DNA of 64,000 nt. Origin: Emergomyces orientalis (Eukaryota; Ascomycota; Eurotiomycetes; Onygenales; Ajellomycetaceae). The notes under the pieces were generated by a model, which worked only from the letters and a program-made list of their open reading frames with translations, made no database searches and was not told the origin of the DNA. The position numbers were made by a program, and so were the translations under genes. The stretch lies in NCBI GenBank assembly GCA_002110485.1, contig MOWL01000024.1, forward strand, positions 496,001-560,000. Direction: 5' to 3'. The number at the start of each line of letters is the position of its first letter. Position 1 is the stretch's first letter. Positions 42,512 through 54,341 of this stretch are shown in pieces.

Positions 42512-43036
42512 ATGCGCCCTGAAGTCGAGCAAGAGCTCGCCCACACCCTCCTCGTCGAGCTCCTCGCATACCAATTCGCCTCCCCCGTCAGATGGATCGA
42601 AACCCAAGATGTCATCCTCCAGGAGAAACGGACAGAGCGCATCGTCGAGATTGGCCCCGCTGATACCCTCGGAGGAATGGCCAGACGAACCATCGCCTCC
42701 AAATATGAAGCATACGACGCTGCCACATCCGTCCAACGCCAGATTCTGTGCTATAACAAAGATGCGAAGGAGATATATTATGATGTTGACCCTATAGAGG
42801 ATGAACCGGAGCCGGCGCCTGCTGCTGCTGCTTCGACTGCTTCGACTGCCCCTGCAGCTTCGGGCTCTGCTCCTGCAGTTGCTCCATCTCCAGCTCCTTC
42901 GTCTGGTCCAGCTGCTGTTGTTGCCGATGCGCCTGTTACAGCTCTGGATATTGTTAGAGTGCTCGTCGCACAGAAATTGAAGAAGCCACTGGCGGATATT
43001 CCTGTAACAAAAGCTATTAAGGATCTTGTTGGAGGT

Positions 43037-43068
<32 letters not shown>

Positions 43069-46000
43069 CAGGCGCATTGGTTACAATTGAAAATTTATGC
43101 TAATCTTAACATCGTATAGGCAAATCAACCCTTCAAAATGAAATTTTGGGCGATCTCGGAAAAGAATTCGGTTCAACTCCAGAAAAACCAGAAGACACCC
43201 CCCTAGATGAGCTGGGTGCCGCCATCCAGGCTACATTTAATGGTCAGCTCGGCAAACAATCCTTATCACTGGTCGCCAGACTCGTTTCCTCCAAAATGCC
43301 TGGTGGTTTTAATATTACTGCTGTGAGAAAATATCTTGAAACAAGATGGGGACTACAGTCCGGGCGACAAGATGGTCTTCTTCTGCTAGCTCTGACCATG
43401 GAGCCTGCCTCGCGACTGGGCTCGGAAGCAGACGCCAAAGCATACTTGGATGATGTTGCCAACAAATATGCTGCAAATGCGGGCATCAACCTTTCCACGA
43501 CTCCTGCTGGTGGCGATGGAGGCAGTGGAGGTGGTGGCATGATGATGGACCCGGCCGCCCTCGACGCTCTAACCAAGGACCAGCGGGCATTTTTCAAACA
43601 ACAGCTCGAACTTACTGCCAGGTATCTTAAGAGAGACCTTCGCGCAGGCGATAAGGCTTTCCTGATCTCCCAAGAAACCCAAGCTACTCTCCAGGCGCAA
43701 CTGGATTTATGGTATGCTGAGCATGGCGACATATATGCCTCTGGCATTGAGCCGTCGTTTGACCCTCTCAAGGCCCGCGTCTACGACTCATCCTGGAACT
43801 GGGCGAGACAAGATGGGCTGAGTATGTATTACGATGTCATCTTTGGCCGGCTGAAGGTTGTGGATCGCGAAATTGTCAGCCAATGTATCCGCCTTATGAA
43901 TCGATCAAACCCTCTCCTGGTGGAATTCATGCAATATCATATCGACAATTGCCCCACCGAGCGCGGTGAAACATATAAACTCGCAAAAGAACTTGGCCAG
44001 CAACTCATCGAGAATTGCAAGGAGGTTCTCAATGAGAAGCCTGTCTACAAGGACGTTGCGATCCCCACGGGACCACAAACTGTCATCGACTCCCGCGGTA
44101 ACGTTCAATACTCTGAGATTCCTCGAGGCAGCGCCCGAAAACTTGAGCATTACGTCAAGGCCATGGCGGAGGGCGGGCCCATTTCGGAATACAGCAACCG
44201 CACCAAAGTCCAAAATGACCTTAAGAGTGTCTATAAACTAATCCGCAAGCAACATAAACTCTCCAAATCGTCCCAGCTGCAATTTAACGCTCTATACCGC
44301 GAGGTTCTGCGTGCCTTATCCATGAACGAGAACCAAATCATGCCACAAGAAAACGGCCATGCCAAGAAAGGTAGTCGGAATAGCTCGAGATCTCGCATTA
44401 ACGGGAACATCGTCAACGGTAACGGTAATGGGAACGGCTACGGGAACGGACGCACAGGTAAGGTGGAGACCGTCCCTTTCCTCCATCTCAAAAAGAAGGA
44501 GGCGAGTGGCTGGGAATACAGCAAGAAACTCACCGGTATCTATCTCGATGGGCTGGAATCTGCTGCCCGTGCCGGGGTCACGTTCCATGGTAAGAATGCG
44601 CTGATGACTGGTGCGGGTGCGGGATCGATCGGCGCTGCAGTGCTGCAGGGTATGATCAGTGGTGGTGCGAAGGTTGTTGTCACGACCAGTCGATTTTCCC
44701 GAGAGGTCACTGAGTACTATCAGACTATGTACACTCGCTACGGCGCCCGGGGGTCTCAGCTGGTTGTCGTCCCTTTCAACCAAGGTAGCAAGCAAGATAT
44801 CGAAGCGCTTGTTAACTACATTTACGACTCGAAGAATGGACTAGGGTGGGATCTGGACTACATCGTGCCGTTCGCTGCCATCTCGGAGAATGGACGGGAA
44901 ATCGACAGCATCGACTCCAAATCCGAACTCGCGCACCGGCTCATGTTGACCAATATCTTCCGCCTGCTTGGCTATGTCAAGTCTCAGAAGCAGGAGCGTG
45001 GATTCGAAACTCGCCCCGCTCAAGTTATCTTGCCCCTCTCCCCTAACCACGGTACCTTTGGTAACGACGGCCTCTACTCCGAGTCGAAGCTCGGATTGGA
45101 AACCCTCTTCAACCGTTGGTACTCCGAAAGCTGGGCGAATTACCTCACTATCTGTGGTGCCGTCATCGGCTGGACTCGTTGTACCGGGCTCATGAATGCC
45201 AACGACGTGATTGCCGAAGGTGTCGAGAAACTTGGCGTACGGACCTTTTCGCAGCAGGAGATGGCCTTCAACCTACTCGGTCTCATGGCACCCGCCATCG
45301 CCGACCTGTGCCAGAATCAGCCAGTCTTCGCCGATCTTAACGGCGGCCTCCAATTCCTCCCTGATCTCAATTTGTTGATGAAGAAGTTGCACAATGAGGT
45401 CAAAGAGACCAGCACGGTTCGCCAGGCCGTCATGAAGGAAACGGCGCTGGAGAATAAGGTTGTCAATGGCGAGGATAGCGAGGCTTTGTATAAGAAAGTC
45501 ACAACCGTGCCCCGCGCGAATATCAAGTTTGAATTCCCGAATCTGCCTGACTGGAAAGAGGACATCGAACCGCTCAATGCTAATCTTAAGGGTATGGTGA
45601 ATTTGGATAAGGTTGTTGTTGTCACGGGTTTTGCTGAGATTGGGCCGTGGGGTAATTCTCGGACCAGGTGGGAGATGGAGGCGTACGGGAAATTCTCACT
45701 GGAGGGATGCATTGAGATGGCGTGGCTGATGGGTCTGATCAAGAACCATAACGGCCCCATCAAAGGCAAACCATATTCCGGCTGGGTTGATGCGAAGACT
45801 GGGGAGCCTGTCCATGATAAGGATGTCAAGGCTAAGTATGAGAAGCATATCCTTGATCATTCGGGTATTCGTCTTATTGAGCCAGAGCTTTTCAACGGGT
45901 ATGATCCGAACAAGAAACAGTTGCTACAGGAGATTGTGTTGCAGGAGGATCTGGAATCGTTTGAAGCATCCAAGGAGACTGCAGAAGAGTTCAAGCGTGA

Positions 46001-48396
46001 ACATGGGGATAAAGTGGAGGTCTTTGAGATTCCGGATTCTGGGGAGTATACCGTTCGTTTACTGAAAGGTGCTACTCTTATGATCCCCAAGGCTCTCAAG
46101 TTTGATCGCTTCGTTGCTGGCCAGATTCCTACGGGATGGAATCCTAAGCATTATGGTATTCCGGATGATATTATTGGCCAGGTGGACCCTGTTACTCTAT
46201 ATGTCCTCGTCTGCACGGTCGAGTCACTGCTTGCCTCTGGTATCACTGATCCCTACGAATTCTACAAATACGTCCATGTCTCCGAAGTTGGTAACTGCAT
46301 CGGCTCCGGCATTGGTGGATCTCACGCTCTACGGGGTATATACAAGGATCGTTATCTCGATAAGCCGCTGCAAAAGGACATCCTGCAAGAATCCTTCATC
46401 AACACCATGAGCGCATGGGTGAACATGCTTCTGCTTTCGTCCACGGGTCCCATCAAGACACCCGTCGGTGCCTGCGCCACGGCCGTCGAGTCCATCGACA
46501 TTGGCTACGAGACTATTGTCGAAGGCAAAGCGCGCGTGTGCTTCGTGGGCGGTTTCGATGACTTCCAAGAAGAAGGGTCGTATGAGTTTGCGAACATGCA
46601 GGCGACCAGTAATGCTGAGAAAGAATTTGCGCATGGTCGCACACCACAGGAGATGTCCCGGCCGACTACCACGACGCGGAGTGGATTCATGGAGTCGCAA
46701 GGTTGTGGTATGCAGCTGATCATGAGTGCGCAGCTTGCGTTGGATATGGGTGTGCCTATCTATGGTATTATTGGTCTGACAACCACTGCCACGGATAAGA
46801 TTGGTAGATCCGTTCCGGCGCCTGGGAAGGGTGTATTGACAACCGCCCGCGAGAATCCTGGCAAGTTCCCCTCGCCACTGCTTGACATCAAATACCGTCG
46901 TCGCCAGCTCGATCTTCGTAAAGCCCAGATCAAACAATGGCAGGAGTCCGAGCTCCTCTATCTAAACGACGAAGTCGAAGCTATGAAGGCACAGGCCACC
47001 GAGCCCTTCAATGCGGATGAATACATGCAAGAGCGTATCGAGCACATCAAGCGCGAAGCAGTCCGCCAAGAGAAGGACGCCGCCTTCAGCCTCGGTAACA
47101 ACTTCTGGAGACAAGACTCGCGGATTGCGCCCCTGCGCGGCGCCCTAGCCACCTGGGGCTTGACCATCGACGACCTCGACGTCGCCTCCTTCCATGGCAC
47201 CGCTACTGTCGCCAACGACAAGAACGAGTGCGATGTCCTCTGCCAGCAGATGAAGCACCTGGGCCGCCAGAAAGGCAATGCAATGATGGGCATCTTCCAG
47301 AAGTACCTAACGGGCCATGCCAAGGGTGCGGCCGGTGGCTTCATGGTCAACGGTGCATTGCAGGTGTTGAATTCGGGGCTTGTCCCCGGTAACCGTAACG
47401 CGGATAATATTGATAAGATCATGGAGAAATTCGATTATATCGTATATCCGAGCCGCAGTCTGCAGACTGATGGCATCAAGGCGTTCTCCGTGACGTCGTT
47501 TGGGTTCGGTCAGAAGGGGACGCAGGCGATTGGCATACACCCCAAGTACCTGTTCGCTACCCTTGATAGGGCAACGTTTGAAGGGTATAAGAGGAAAGTG
47601 GAGGCCAGGCAGAAGAAAGCGTATCGGTATTTCCATAACGGGCTTATTAATAATAGTCTATTTGTGGCGAAGGACAAATCGCCTTACGCGGATGAGATGG
47701 AAACGAAAGTGTTTTTGAATCCGGATATTAGGGTTGTTCTTAATGAAAAGACGGATACGTTAGGGTACCCTACCATTCCTGCCCATGGCAATGGCAATGG
47801 TGCCCCTAAAGGCAAAAACAACACCAGATCCACGAAATCGACACCACCATCCGAAGACCCTCAAACCCTTCACACACGCCAGATGGTCGAGTCCCTCGCC
47901 AAAGCCACCGCCTCCGAGAACTCCAAAGTAGGCGTTGATGTCGAAAGCATTGCGGCCATCAACATTGAGAATGAAACGTTCATCGAGCGCAACTTCACAG
48001 ATGAAGAGCAGCGGTATTGTCGCGCGGCGCCGTCGCCGCAGGCGTCGTTTGCGGGCCGGTGGAGTGCGAAGGAGGCTGTTTTTAAGAGTCTCGGGGTTGT
48101 GGGGAAGGGAGCCGGGGCGGCTCTGAAGGATATTGAGATTTTGAGTAGTGGTGGGGAGGGTGGAAGTGGGAAGGGGAGTCCCGTTGTTGTTGTAAGTTTT
48201 TTCCTAAATAATCCATTTCTGCGTTTATGGGTGTATTTTATTGATGGTTTTGGTTTACTGACATCTATTCTCTGTGATTGTTTAGTTACACGGTGATGCT
48301 GCTGCTGCTGCAAAGCAGGCGGGCGTGAAGGAGGTTAGCGTTAGCATAAGCCATAGTGATACCCAGGCTATTGCGATTGCGATGTCGAAGTTTTAG
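42512..48396 (+). CDS. FAS2: Fatty acid synthase subunit alpha
   Basis: Alpha chain with acyl carrier, ketoreductase, ketosynthase and phosphopantetheinyl transferase activities. Three exons, 42512-43034, 43120-48191 and 48286-48396, give 1,901 residues. An Ala/Pro linker (about 95-140) precedes the carrier domain. The phosphopantetheine serine is Ser177 in GGKSTLQNEI; intron 1 falls two codons before it. Ketoreductase nucleotide motif GAGAGSIGAAV is near 672. Ketosynthase: active Cys near 1293 in TPVGACATAVESID and His near 1533 in SFHGTAT. The transferase domain at the C terminus starts near 1780 (VGVDVESI, then FAGRWSAKEAVFKSLG) and continues into exon 3, ending AIAIAMSKF. An Asn/Gly repeat (NGNIVNGNGNGNGYGNG, 44398-44455) lies before the ketoreductase and is probably a flexible loop. 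All key residues are present. Confidence 0.97.
43040..43068 (+). repeat. Poly-T tract in FAS2 intron 1
   Basis: Twenty-nine T residues in intron 43035-43119, directly after the GTGAG donor. A CAG follows at once but would leave a 37-nt intron; the TATAG acceptor at 43119 fits the phase (GG|KS) and has a CTAAT branch-like site upstream. Confidence 0.9.
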
Positions 48397-49166
48397 GTTT
48401 TTTTGCTTTTAATTATTTGGGGGGCGTGGGAGTATCTAAACCTAGACGTGACGTGTGCTGTTAGAATAAAGCAGATGGGGTGGGGAGTTAAGGGGGAGAT
48501 GAGGACTCCGATTAATTAGATTTCTATGTTTCCTTTCTACTGTTCTTTTTATTTTATTTTAATCATTTTGTACAGTGGGAAATGGAATGTTCTGTTTTTT
48601 TCCTTTTTTAACTTTTCCTTCTTCTATTCCCTTCCCACTTCATTTGATATCTCGATTTCGTCACTGTTGATGGAGTGGCAGAGGAGTGGGGAGATAATGT
48701 CATGTTTCTTTTCTTATCTACCACATGTTTTTTCTTTTCTTTTTTCCTTTTCTTTTTGAAAAGTTGTAATTGTTTTTTATTTAATGACGAGTGTCGAGAT
48801 GATGATTAGTTCTCAAGAATGTAATTATGTTTTCACTTTTCCATCTAATTAGATTCTAGTTCCTCTATCAAACGGTATCCTTTTTCATAGTTATGATGCT
48901 CTTTGTCTGAAAGTAACAGCTCCTTCTCATCACTTAGAAAGCAAGCTCTTCATAAATATTTTACCCAGCTATGCATATATCTTTTAATGTCATTGATACT
49001 ATCTGAATTTCCCTTTCCATTCCCCCTGAAAACTGTCCACGTAGAAAAATAGTCACGTGGTGTTCTGACACCAGAAATAAAAAAATGAAATTTCCGCATC
49101 GCATACCCAGATGCATACAGAGAAATACTCAGAGCGACCCTGTTTTATAATTCCTATGGACCGTCA
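48397..49166. other. Intergenic region FAS2-TRM1
   Basis: About 0.77 kb, T-rich in its first half, no gene seen. A CACGTGG E-box-like site lies near 49053, roughly 110 bp before the first TRM1 start. Confidence 0.5.
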
Positions 49167-51812
49167 ATGCACCCTCTCCTCCCCTTGAGAAGCGCCCACA
49201 CACACATACGCATAAGCTCTCGATTTCTGCTATGTTGGGCGACAGATTCGGCGTCCGCAACATCCAGAGTTGTTAGTAGTCGATCGCCGCCGCTCCTCCG
49301 CAGACTACCCGGCAATAATAGCAATAAAAGCTTTTCTACCTCGTTTCCGTTTCTCCAGAGGGAGAAGAAGCTTCGACCAGGTTTTGGATTGCGATTGGGA
49401 ATATTTTTCTCGGACACTCGTACATTCACGAGCTCGATTGATAGCTCGACATTGGCGGCGATGGCTTCTACTGTCGAAAACTCCAGTTCTCCCCCTGCAA
49501 CCGTGAAATCGGGAGCGGAATTGAGCGTGGGGCAGATTATATATCATGAGGGGAAGGAATATGAGGCAGTAAAAGAGGGCTTGGCTTATATACTTACACC
49601 CCGATCGGAAGGGCGAAGCCAAAAGCAGGATGTGGCGGCGCAAGGTGTAGCGTTAGAGGAAGACAAAGTACCCGCGGAGGAAGATACGGAGCCACAACGA
49701 CAGAAGAAACAGCAGGGGAAACAGCAACGACAAAACCAACAGCAGCAGGAGACACAATCCGTCTTCTACAACCCGATTCAACAATTCAATCGTGATTTGA
49801 GCGTGTTGGCGATCCGGGCGTATGGGGAACATGCGATGGTGGTAAAGAGTGAGAAGATGGAGAGGGCAGCGCTGAATAAGAAGGGGCTGAAAGGGAAGAA
49901 GAGGAAGAGAGGGGTTGCAGATGTTGGGGGGAGAGAAGCTGAGGGGGAGGGAAAAGGAGAGGGCGATGCTCTCGGGAACGGAGTTCGGGCAGATCAACAA
50001 GATCCAAGTACAACCGCTTCTATAGCTACAGAGCAAAAGAAACCCCCCACTTTCTCAATCCTCGATGCCCTGTCCGCAACAGGCCTCCGCGCCCTCCGCT
50101 ACGCAAAGGAAATCCCCTTCACAACCCGCATTGTCGCCAATGACCTCTCTCCCGACGCAATAGAGTCCATGAAAATGAACATTCAGCACAATGGCGTCGG
50201 GGACGTTGTTGTTCCCAACATCGGTGATGCCTGTGCATACATGTATAGCATGCTCCGCGCGCCCAAGCCTAACAAGGACGGCTCACATTTTGGTAAATTT
50301 GACGTCGTCGATCTTGATCCCTACGGGACCGCGGCTCCCTTCATGGATGCTGCGGTTCAGGCCATCACTGATGGAGGTCTACTATGCGTTACATGCACAG
50401 ATGCAAGTGTCTTTGCCTCCAACGGTTATCCCGAGAAGACCTATGCACTATACGGCGGCGTACCCTTCAAGGGCCCGCAGTCCCATGAAGCTGGCCTACG
50501 ACTCATTTTGCACGCAATCGCTAGCTCAGGTGCCAAATACGGTTTATCCATCGAACCTCTTCTCTCCCTCTCTATTGATTTCTATGCAAGGGTCTTCGTG
50601 CGGGTGCACCGCTCGCCGGCGGAAGTGAAGTTCACCGCTGGAAAGTCCATGATAGTATATAACTGCGATAACGGATGTGGGGCATGGAAGACCCAACCCC
50701 TTGCTGTGAATAAATGTAAGAGTGATCGAAAAGGAAACCCCTTCTACAACTACGGATTTGCTCAGGGACCTAGTACGAGGCCTACTTGCGAGCACTGCGG
50801 GTTTAAGACTCATCTTGCTGGGCCAATGTGGGCGGGCCCGCTGCATAATAATGTTTTTATTCAGCGGATTTTGGATTTGCTGCCTGGTGCGGATAAGGAG
50901 ACGTATCCGACCGTGGGGCGGATTGAGGGGATGCTTTCGACCGCGTTGGAAGAAGATTTGGAAATGGGAGGATCCTCGCCAGAAACTACTCCTGCTCCTG
51001 AGTCTGCTGCTACTGCTGCAGCTACTACAAACGGCAAAGAAAAAGGCCCCCCATGTTTCCTAATTCCCCGCACTGACCCAGCCAAACTCGACGCATACCC
51101 TTTTTTTTTCATGCCTAGCTACGTCTGCAAAGTCGTGCATACCCAAACAATCTCTGAAGACTGCCTGCGCGGCGCTCTGCATCACCTCGGCTACAGATCT
51201 AGTCGCAGCCATACGAAGGCCGGCTCCGTGCGAACGGATGCGCCCTGGAATGTCATTTGGGAGATTGTACGTGAATGGGTTAGGCAGAAATGCCCCGTTA
51301 AAGAGGGAAAGATTCGGGAGGGTACGGCGGGGATGGGGATTATGAGGAGGAAGAGGGATGTTGAGGGTGCAAGTGATTTGGATGATGAGGCGGGAGCGAA
51401 GCTTAGAGGGTTGAAACGGGATGTACTAGCAGCGGTGGAGGGATCGAGGGAGTTTTCGGATCTGGTTATGAGGATTGAGGCTGCCCTGTATCGTGCTGGT
51501 TCTGGATCCAGAAGGGCTGATGATAGAAATAAAAGTGGAGCTGAGACTGGTGGTGAGCTTCCGAGAGCTGAAAATGCAGCTCAAGAAATTCAACAAGCGC
51601 AGCAGCCTGCTTCACCTTTGAGAGAAGGAACCTTGAGGTTATCCTCTCCGCCCCACGTAGGCTTGGATCCGAGCACACTAAATATTGTGTTTGACGAAGC
51701 TCTGGGTAGGACCGTGCTGGCGGCGCATCGGAAGAAGAGACTGACGAGGTATCAGATGAATCCGAGGGCGAATTGGGGCCCAATGAATAGGGCGTCTAGG
51801 GGTGGGAAGTGA
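49167..51812 (+). CDS. TRM1: tRNA (guanine26-N2)-dimethyltransferase
   Basis: Uses S-adenosylmethionine to dimethylate G26 of cytosolic and mitochondrial tRNAs. Intronless, 881 residues from the first ATG. The first 98 residues are Arg/Ser-rich with no acidic cluster (MHPLLPLRSAHTHIRISSRF...), typical of a mitochondrial presequence. A second in-frame ATG at 49461 (MASTVENSS, residue 99) starts the conserved enzyme, so two forms are likely, as in yeast. SAM site: FSILDALSATGLRALRYAKE and VANDLSPDAIESMK. Catalytic DPYG box: FDVVDLDPYGTAAPFMDAAV. A CDNGCG...CEHCGF cysteine set follows. A Gln-rich insert (residues about 175-195) and a Lys/Gly-rich one (about 230-270) interrupt the N-terminal part, and the C terminus has a basic tail (HRKKRLTRYQMNPRANWGPM). 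Confidence 0.95.
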   Translation: MHPLLPLRSAHTHIRISSRFLLCWATDSASATSRVVSSRSPPLLRRLPGNNSNKSFSTSFPFLQREKKLRPGFGLRLGIFFSDTRTFTSSIDSSTLAAMASTVENSSSPPATVKSGAELSVGQIIYHEGKEYEAVKEGLAYILTPRSEGRSQKQDVAAQGVALEEDKVPAEEDTEPQRQKKQQGKQQRQNQQQQETQSVFYNPIQQFNRDLSVLAIRAYGEHAMVVKSEKMERAALNKKGLKGKKRKRGVADVGGREAEGEGKGEGDALGNGVRADQQDPSTTASIATEQKKPPTFSILDALSATGLRALRYAKEIPFTTRIVANDLSPDAIESMKMNIQHNGVGDVVVPNIGDACAYMYSMLRAPKPNKDGSHFGKFDVVDLDPYGTAAPFMDAAVQAITDGGLLCVTCTDASVFASNGYPEKTYALYGGVPFKGPQSHEAGLRLILHAIASSGAKYGLSIEPLLSLSIDFYARVFVRVHRSPAEVKFTAGKSMIVYNCDNGCGAWKTQPLAVNKCKSDRKGNPFYNYGFAQGPSTRPTCEHCGFKTHLAGPMWAGPLHNNVFIQRILDLLPGADKETYPTVGRIEGMLSTALEEDLEMGGSSPETTPAPESAATAAATTNGKEKGPPCFLIPRTDPAKLDAYPFFFMPSYVCKVVHTQTISEDCLRGALHHLGYRSSRSHTKAGSVRTDAPWNVIWEIVREWVRQKCPVKEGKIREGTAGMGIMRRKRDVEGASDLDDEAGAKLRGLKRDVLAAVEGSREFSDLVMRIEAALYRAGSGSRRADDRNKSGAETGGELPRAENAAQEIQQAQQPASPLREGTLRLSSPPHVGLDPSTLNIVFDEALGRTVLAAHRKKRLTRYQMNPRANWGPMNRASRGGK

Positions 51813-52143
51813 CCTTTTTACCTGTGATTTGGCAATGTGCGCCGCCTTAAATGATGGAATGTCTAACCTCTAGATTTATAAGAGGAATGAAGGAATATAC
51901 TTTCGCAAATTATTCATAACAACGAATATTGATTGCATAAGCTTGCAGCCCTCCATATATAAATCGAATCTATGCATCCAACATACTCCCTCTATACCTT
52001 ATAATACCGACCATGTTAAACAGACAACGAAGCCATTTTCTCTGACCACTTATGCGGCGATGCGTGCGTACTTCGAAACCTTTGACCTCCCCCTAGATTC
52101 CCACCGACCGATTATTCAAAACAACCCTCTCAATAATCGCAAG
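51813..52143. other. Convergent spacer TRM1-LEU2
   Basis: 331 bp between two facing stop codons. The overlapping plus-strand frame at 51943-52569 is antisense to LEU2. Confidence 0.6.
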
Positions 52144-53417
52144 CTACGACCCTCCATTCTTCTTAATATATTCCACAATCGCATCCCCGACTTCCTCCGT
52201 CTTTGCCTTACCACCCAAATCCGGCGTGCGGATCCCAGACTCCAAAACAGCCGAAACAGCCAGCTCAATCAGTTGGGCCTCAGCCTCCATGTGGAACGAA
52301 TAGCGGAACATCATCGCCACGCACAGGATCATAGCGACGGGGTTCGCTTTGCTTTGACCAGCGATGCTACATTTGCGTCATGTAAATTAGCATATATACT
52401 CGCCGCAAAGAGATGGTGTACCTGGGGAAATAGAAAAACTCACTCTGGCGCAGACCCATGCGTCGGCTCATACAACCCCTTCAACCCCACTTTCCCATCT
52501 TCGCCCGGCACCCCGCTCAAACTCGCACTGGGCAATACGCCCAAGCTACCCACAATCGAACCCGCCTGATCCGACAACATATCACCAAAGGTATTATCAG
52601 CCAGTAGCACGCCATTAAGCACACGCGGTTTCGTCGCCATCAGCAACGAGGCGCTATCGGCAAGCTGGTGAGTGAGCTTTAACTGGGGGAATTCGCTGGT
52701 GATGGTTTCCGTGACGACGCGGCGCCACAGACGCGAGGAGGCGAGGACATTGGCTTTATCGAGGGAGATTATGGGGAGGGGGTTTGGAGAGAATGTTGGG
52801 CTATTGTGGTGCAGGGCGAGGTAGGCGGCTAGTCGGGCTATGCGGCGGATTTCGGGGGCGCTGTAACCCCATTCATCCATTGCTGGGATAGATCAGTATA
52901 TTTATTCGCATGTATGGGGTTTTATCTTGAGTATTAAGGCGGGATATGTTTTACCATAATCCTGCTCCTCCACCTTCCGTCCAAAATATGCCCCGCCACA
53001 GTTCTCCCTCAGCACCAGAAACTCCACCCCGTCAACCACTTCTTCCTTAAAGGCACTAAACTCCCTCGTCACCGCCTTGCACGGCGATATGCATGGCCGC
53101 AAATTGCCATATACATTCATCGCTTTGCGCAATTGCAATAGTCCGCCCTCGGGACCCTCCAGGCCACGCCGGACGCCGTCCCATTTTGGTCCGCCGACAG
53201 CAGCAAATAGTACCGCATCGGAGTTTAGGGCGATTTGTTTGACAGTGTCGGTTAAAGGAGTGCCGTGAGCGTCGATGCTGCAGCCGCCTATCAGTTCGGT
53301 GCGGAGGGTGAAGGTACGTGTTGGGGAAGAGAAGGCGGAGAGGACTTTGACGGCTTCGGTGGTTATTTCGGGGCCAATGCCGTCACCTGGGAGGATGAGG
53401 ATTTTGTGGGTGGTCAT
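52144..53417 (-). CDS. LEU2: 3-isopropylmalate dehydrogenase
   Basis: Third step of leucine biosynthesis: NAD-dependent oxidative decarboxylation of 3-isopropylmalate. Three exons, 53417-52955, 52882-52444 and 52366-52144, give 374 residues, the usual length. The joins give EEQDYAMDEWGY and HGSAPDIAGQSKANP, both matching the family. Motifs: ILPGDGIGPEIT (residues 7-18), AAVGGPKWDGVRR, LRENCGGAYFGRK (substrate Arg and Tyr), and NTFGDMLSDQAGSIVGSLG, the family signature with metal-binding aspartates. The first intron begins GTAAAA, the second GTGAGT. No targeting sequence is seen, so it should be cytosolic. Confidence 0.95.
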
Positions 53418-54341
53418 TATAGCTTTGTGCAGGAGGGGTATATGTGGGTGATAAAAGGGAAAATGCGGAAATGCGGGGTGAGGGTAGTAGATCTGTACGA
53501 TGGAAGGAGAAAAAAAGAAAAATATTTGAACTGATTCACTTTAAACAGAGGGGCAATTCGTTTCCTTTTATTATTTTTTATTCCTTTCAAGTTAGATATC
53601 GGCGGAGGTTAATTGCGGGGCAACGGGGCCAAAGTATGTGCGGCCACCTGTATGTAGTTCGGCATTGACTCTGCCGCGTTCATTCGGCATCCCGCTCGGT
53701 AATAGTAATAGTGGAGTTGTAGATAATAATTGACTTACAGATTGGCCGCTGGCAGCAGCCCAGGAGTATAGTGAAGGAGACTGATTCCACCATCAATTTA
53801 CACCAATTCTGATATTTCATTTTTATTTCATGCTACTCCCCTTGTTCACTTCTAATATGTCCATGATTTCTCTCATTGCCGGCGTTGAAAGTTTTCCTGG
53901 GTTTAGTGTCGGCGAAAAACATTTACAGCTCCGATATCGCATCTCTACAGAAGCCGAACCCGTTGGAGCTAGTTAGGCACATCCATGAGATTGGGATAAT
54001 GTTTTCGCGACAAGCTGAAGAAAAACAATGGTTGGCAGTTATCTGCAGAATTGGGTAGTTTTGATTCAATTGGTGTCAGGAGGATGCTTGTCCGATACAG
54101 AACACACCCATCAAGTTCTCATCTCCTCTAAGATTTATTCATTGCGTGTTTTCTTCGTTGACGAAAAAAACTTATGTGCCAAAGTCTACGGCCATGTCAT
54201 GCCAAAATGACGCTACTTTTATCTGCAGGATGCTATACACCACCCTTGCAAACGTACATACCTAGGCATGAAATCCATGAAATCTATGAAAATCCAAAAG
54301 CCACATATCCCCTATGCAAGCATCACCATGCATCCCCCATT
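53418..54341. other. Intergenic region LEU2-MCP1
   Basis: 0.9 kb between the LEU2 start and the MCP1 stop. No recognisable gene; short plus-strand frames look fortuitous. Must contain the LEU2 promoter. No clear Leu3-type CCGG(N4)CCGG site was noticed. Confidence 0.5.

Noticed and set aside
43069..43071. CAG after the FAS2 poly-T tract as the true acceptor
   Set aside because: It would make a 37-nt intron and does not yield the GGKS carrier motif; TATAG at 43119 does.
48526..48759. Phe/Ser-rich 77-codon frame after FAS2
   Set aside because: Pyrimidine-rich 3' UTR sequence; composition explains the frame.
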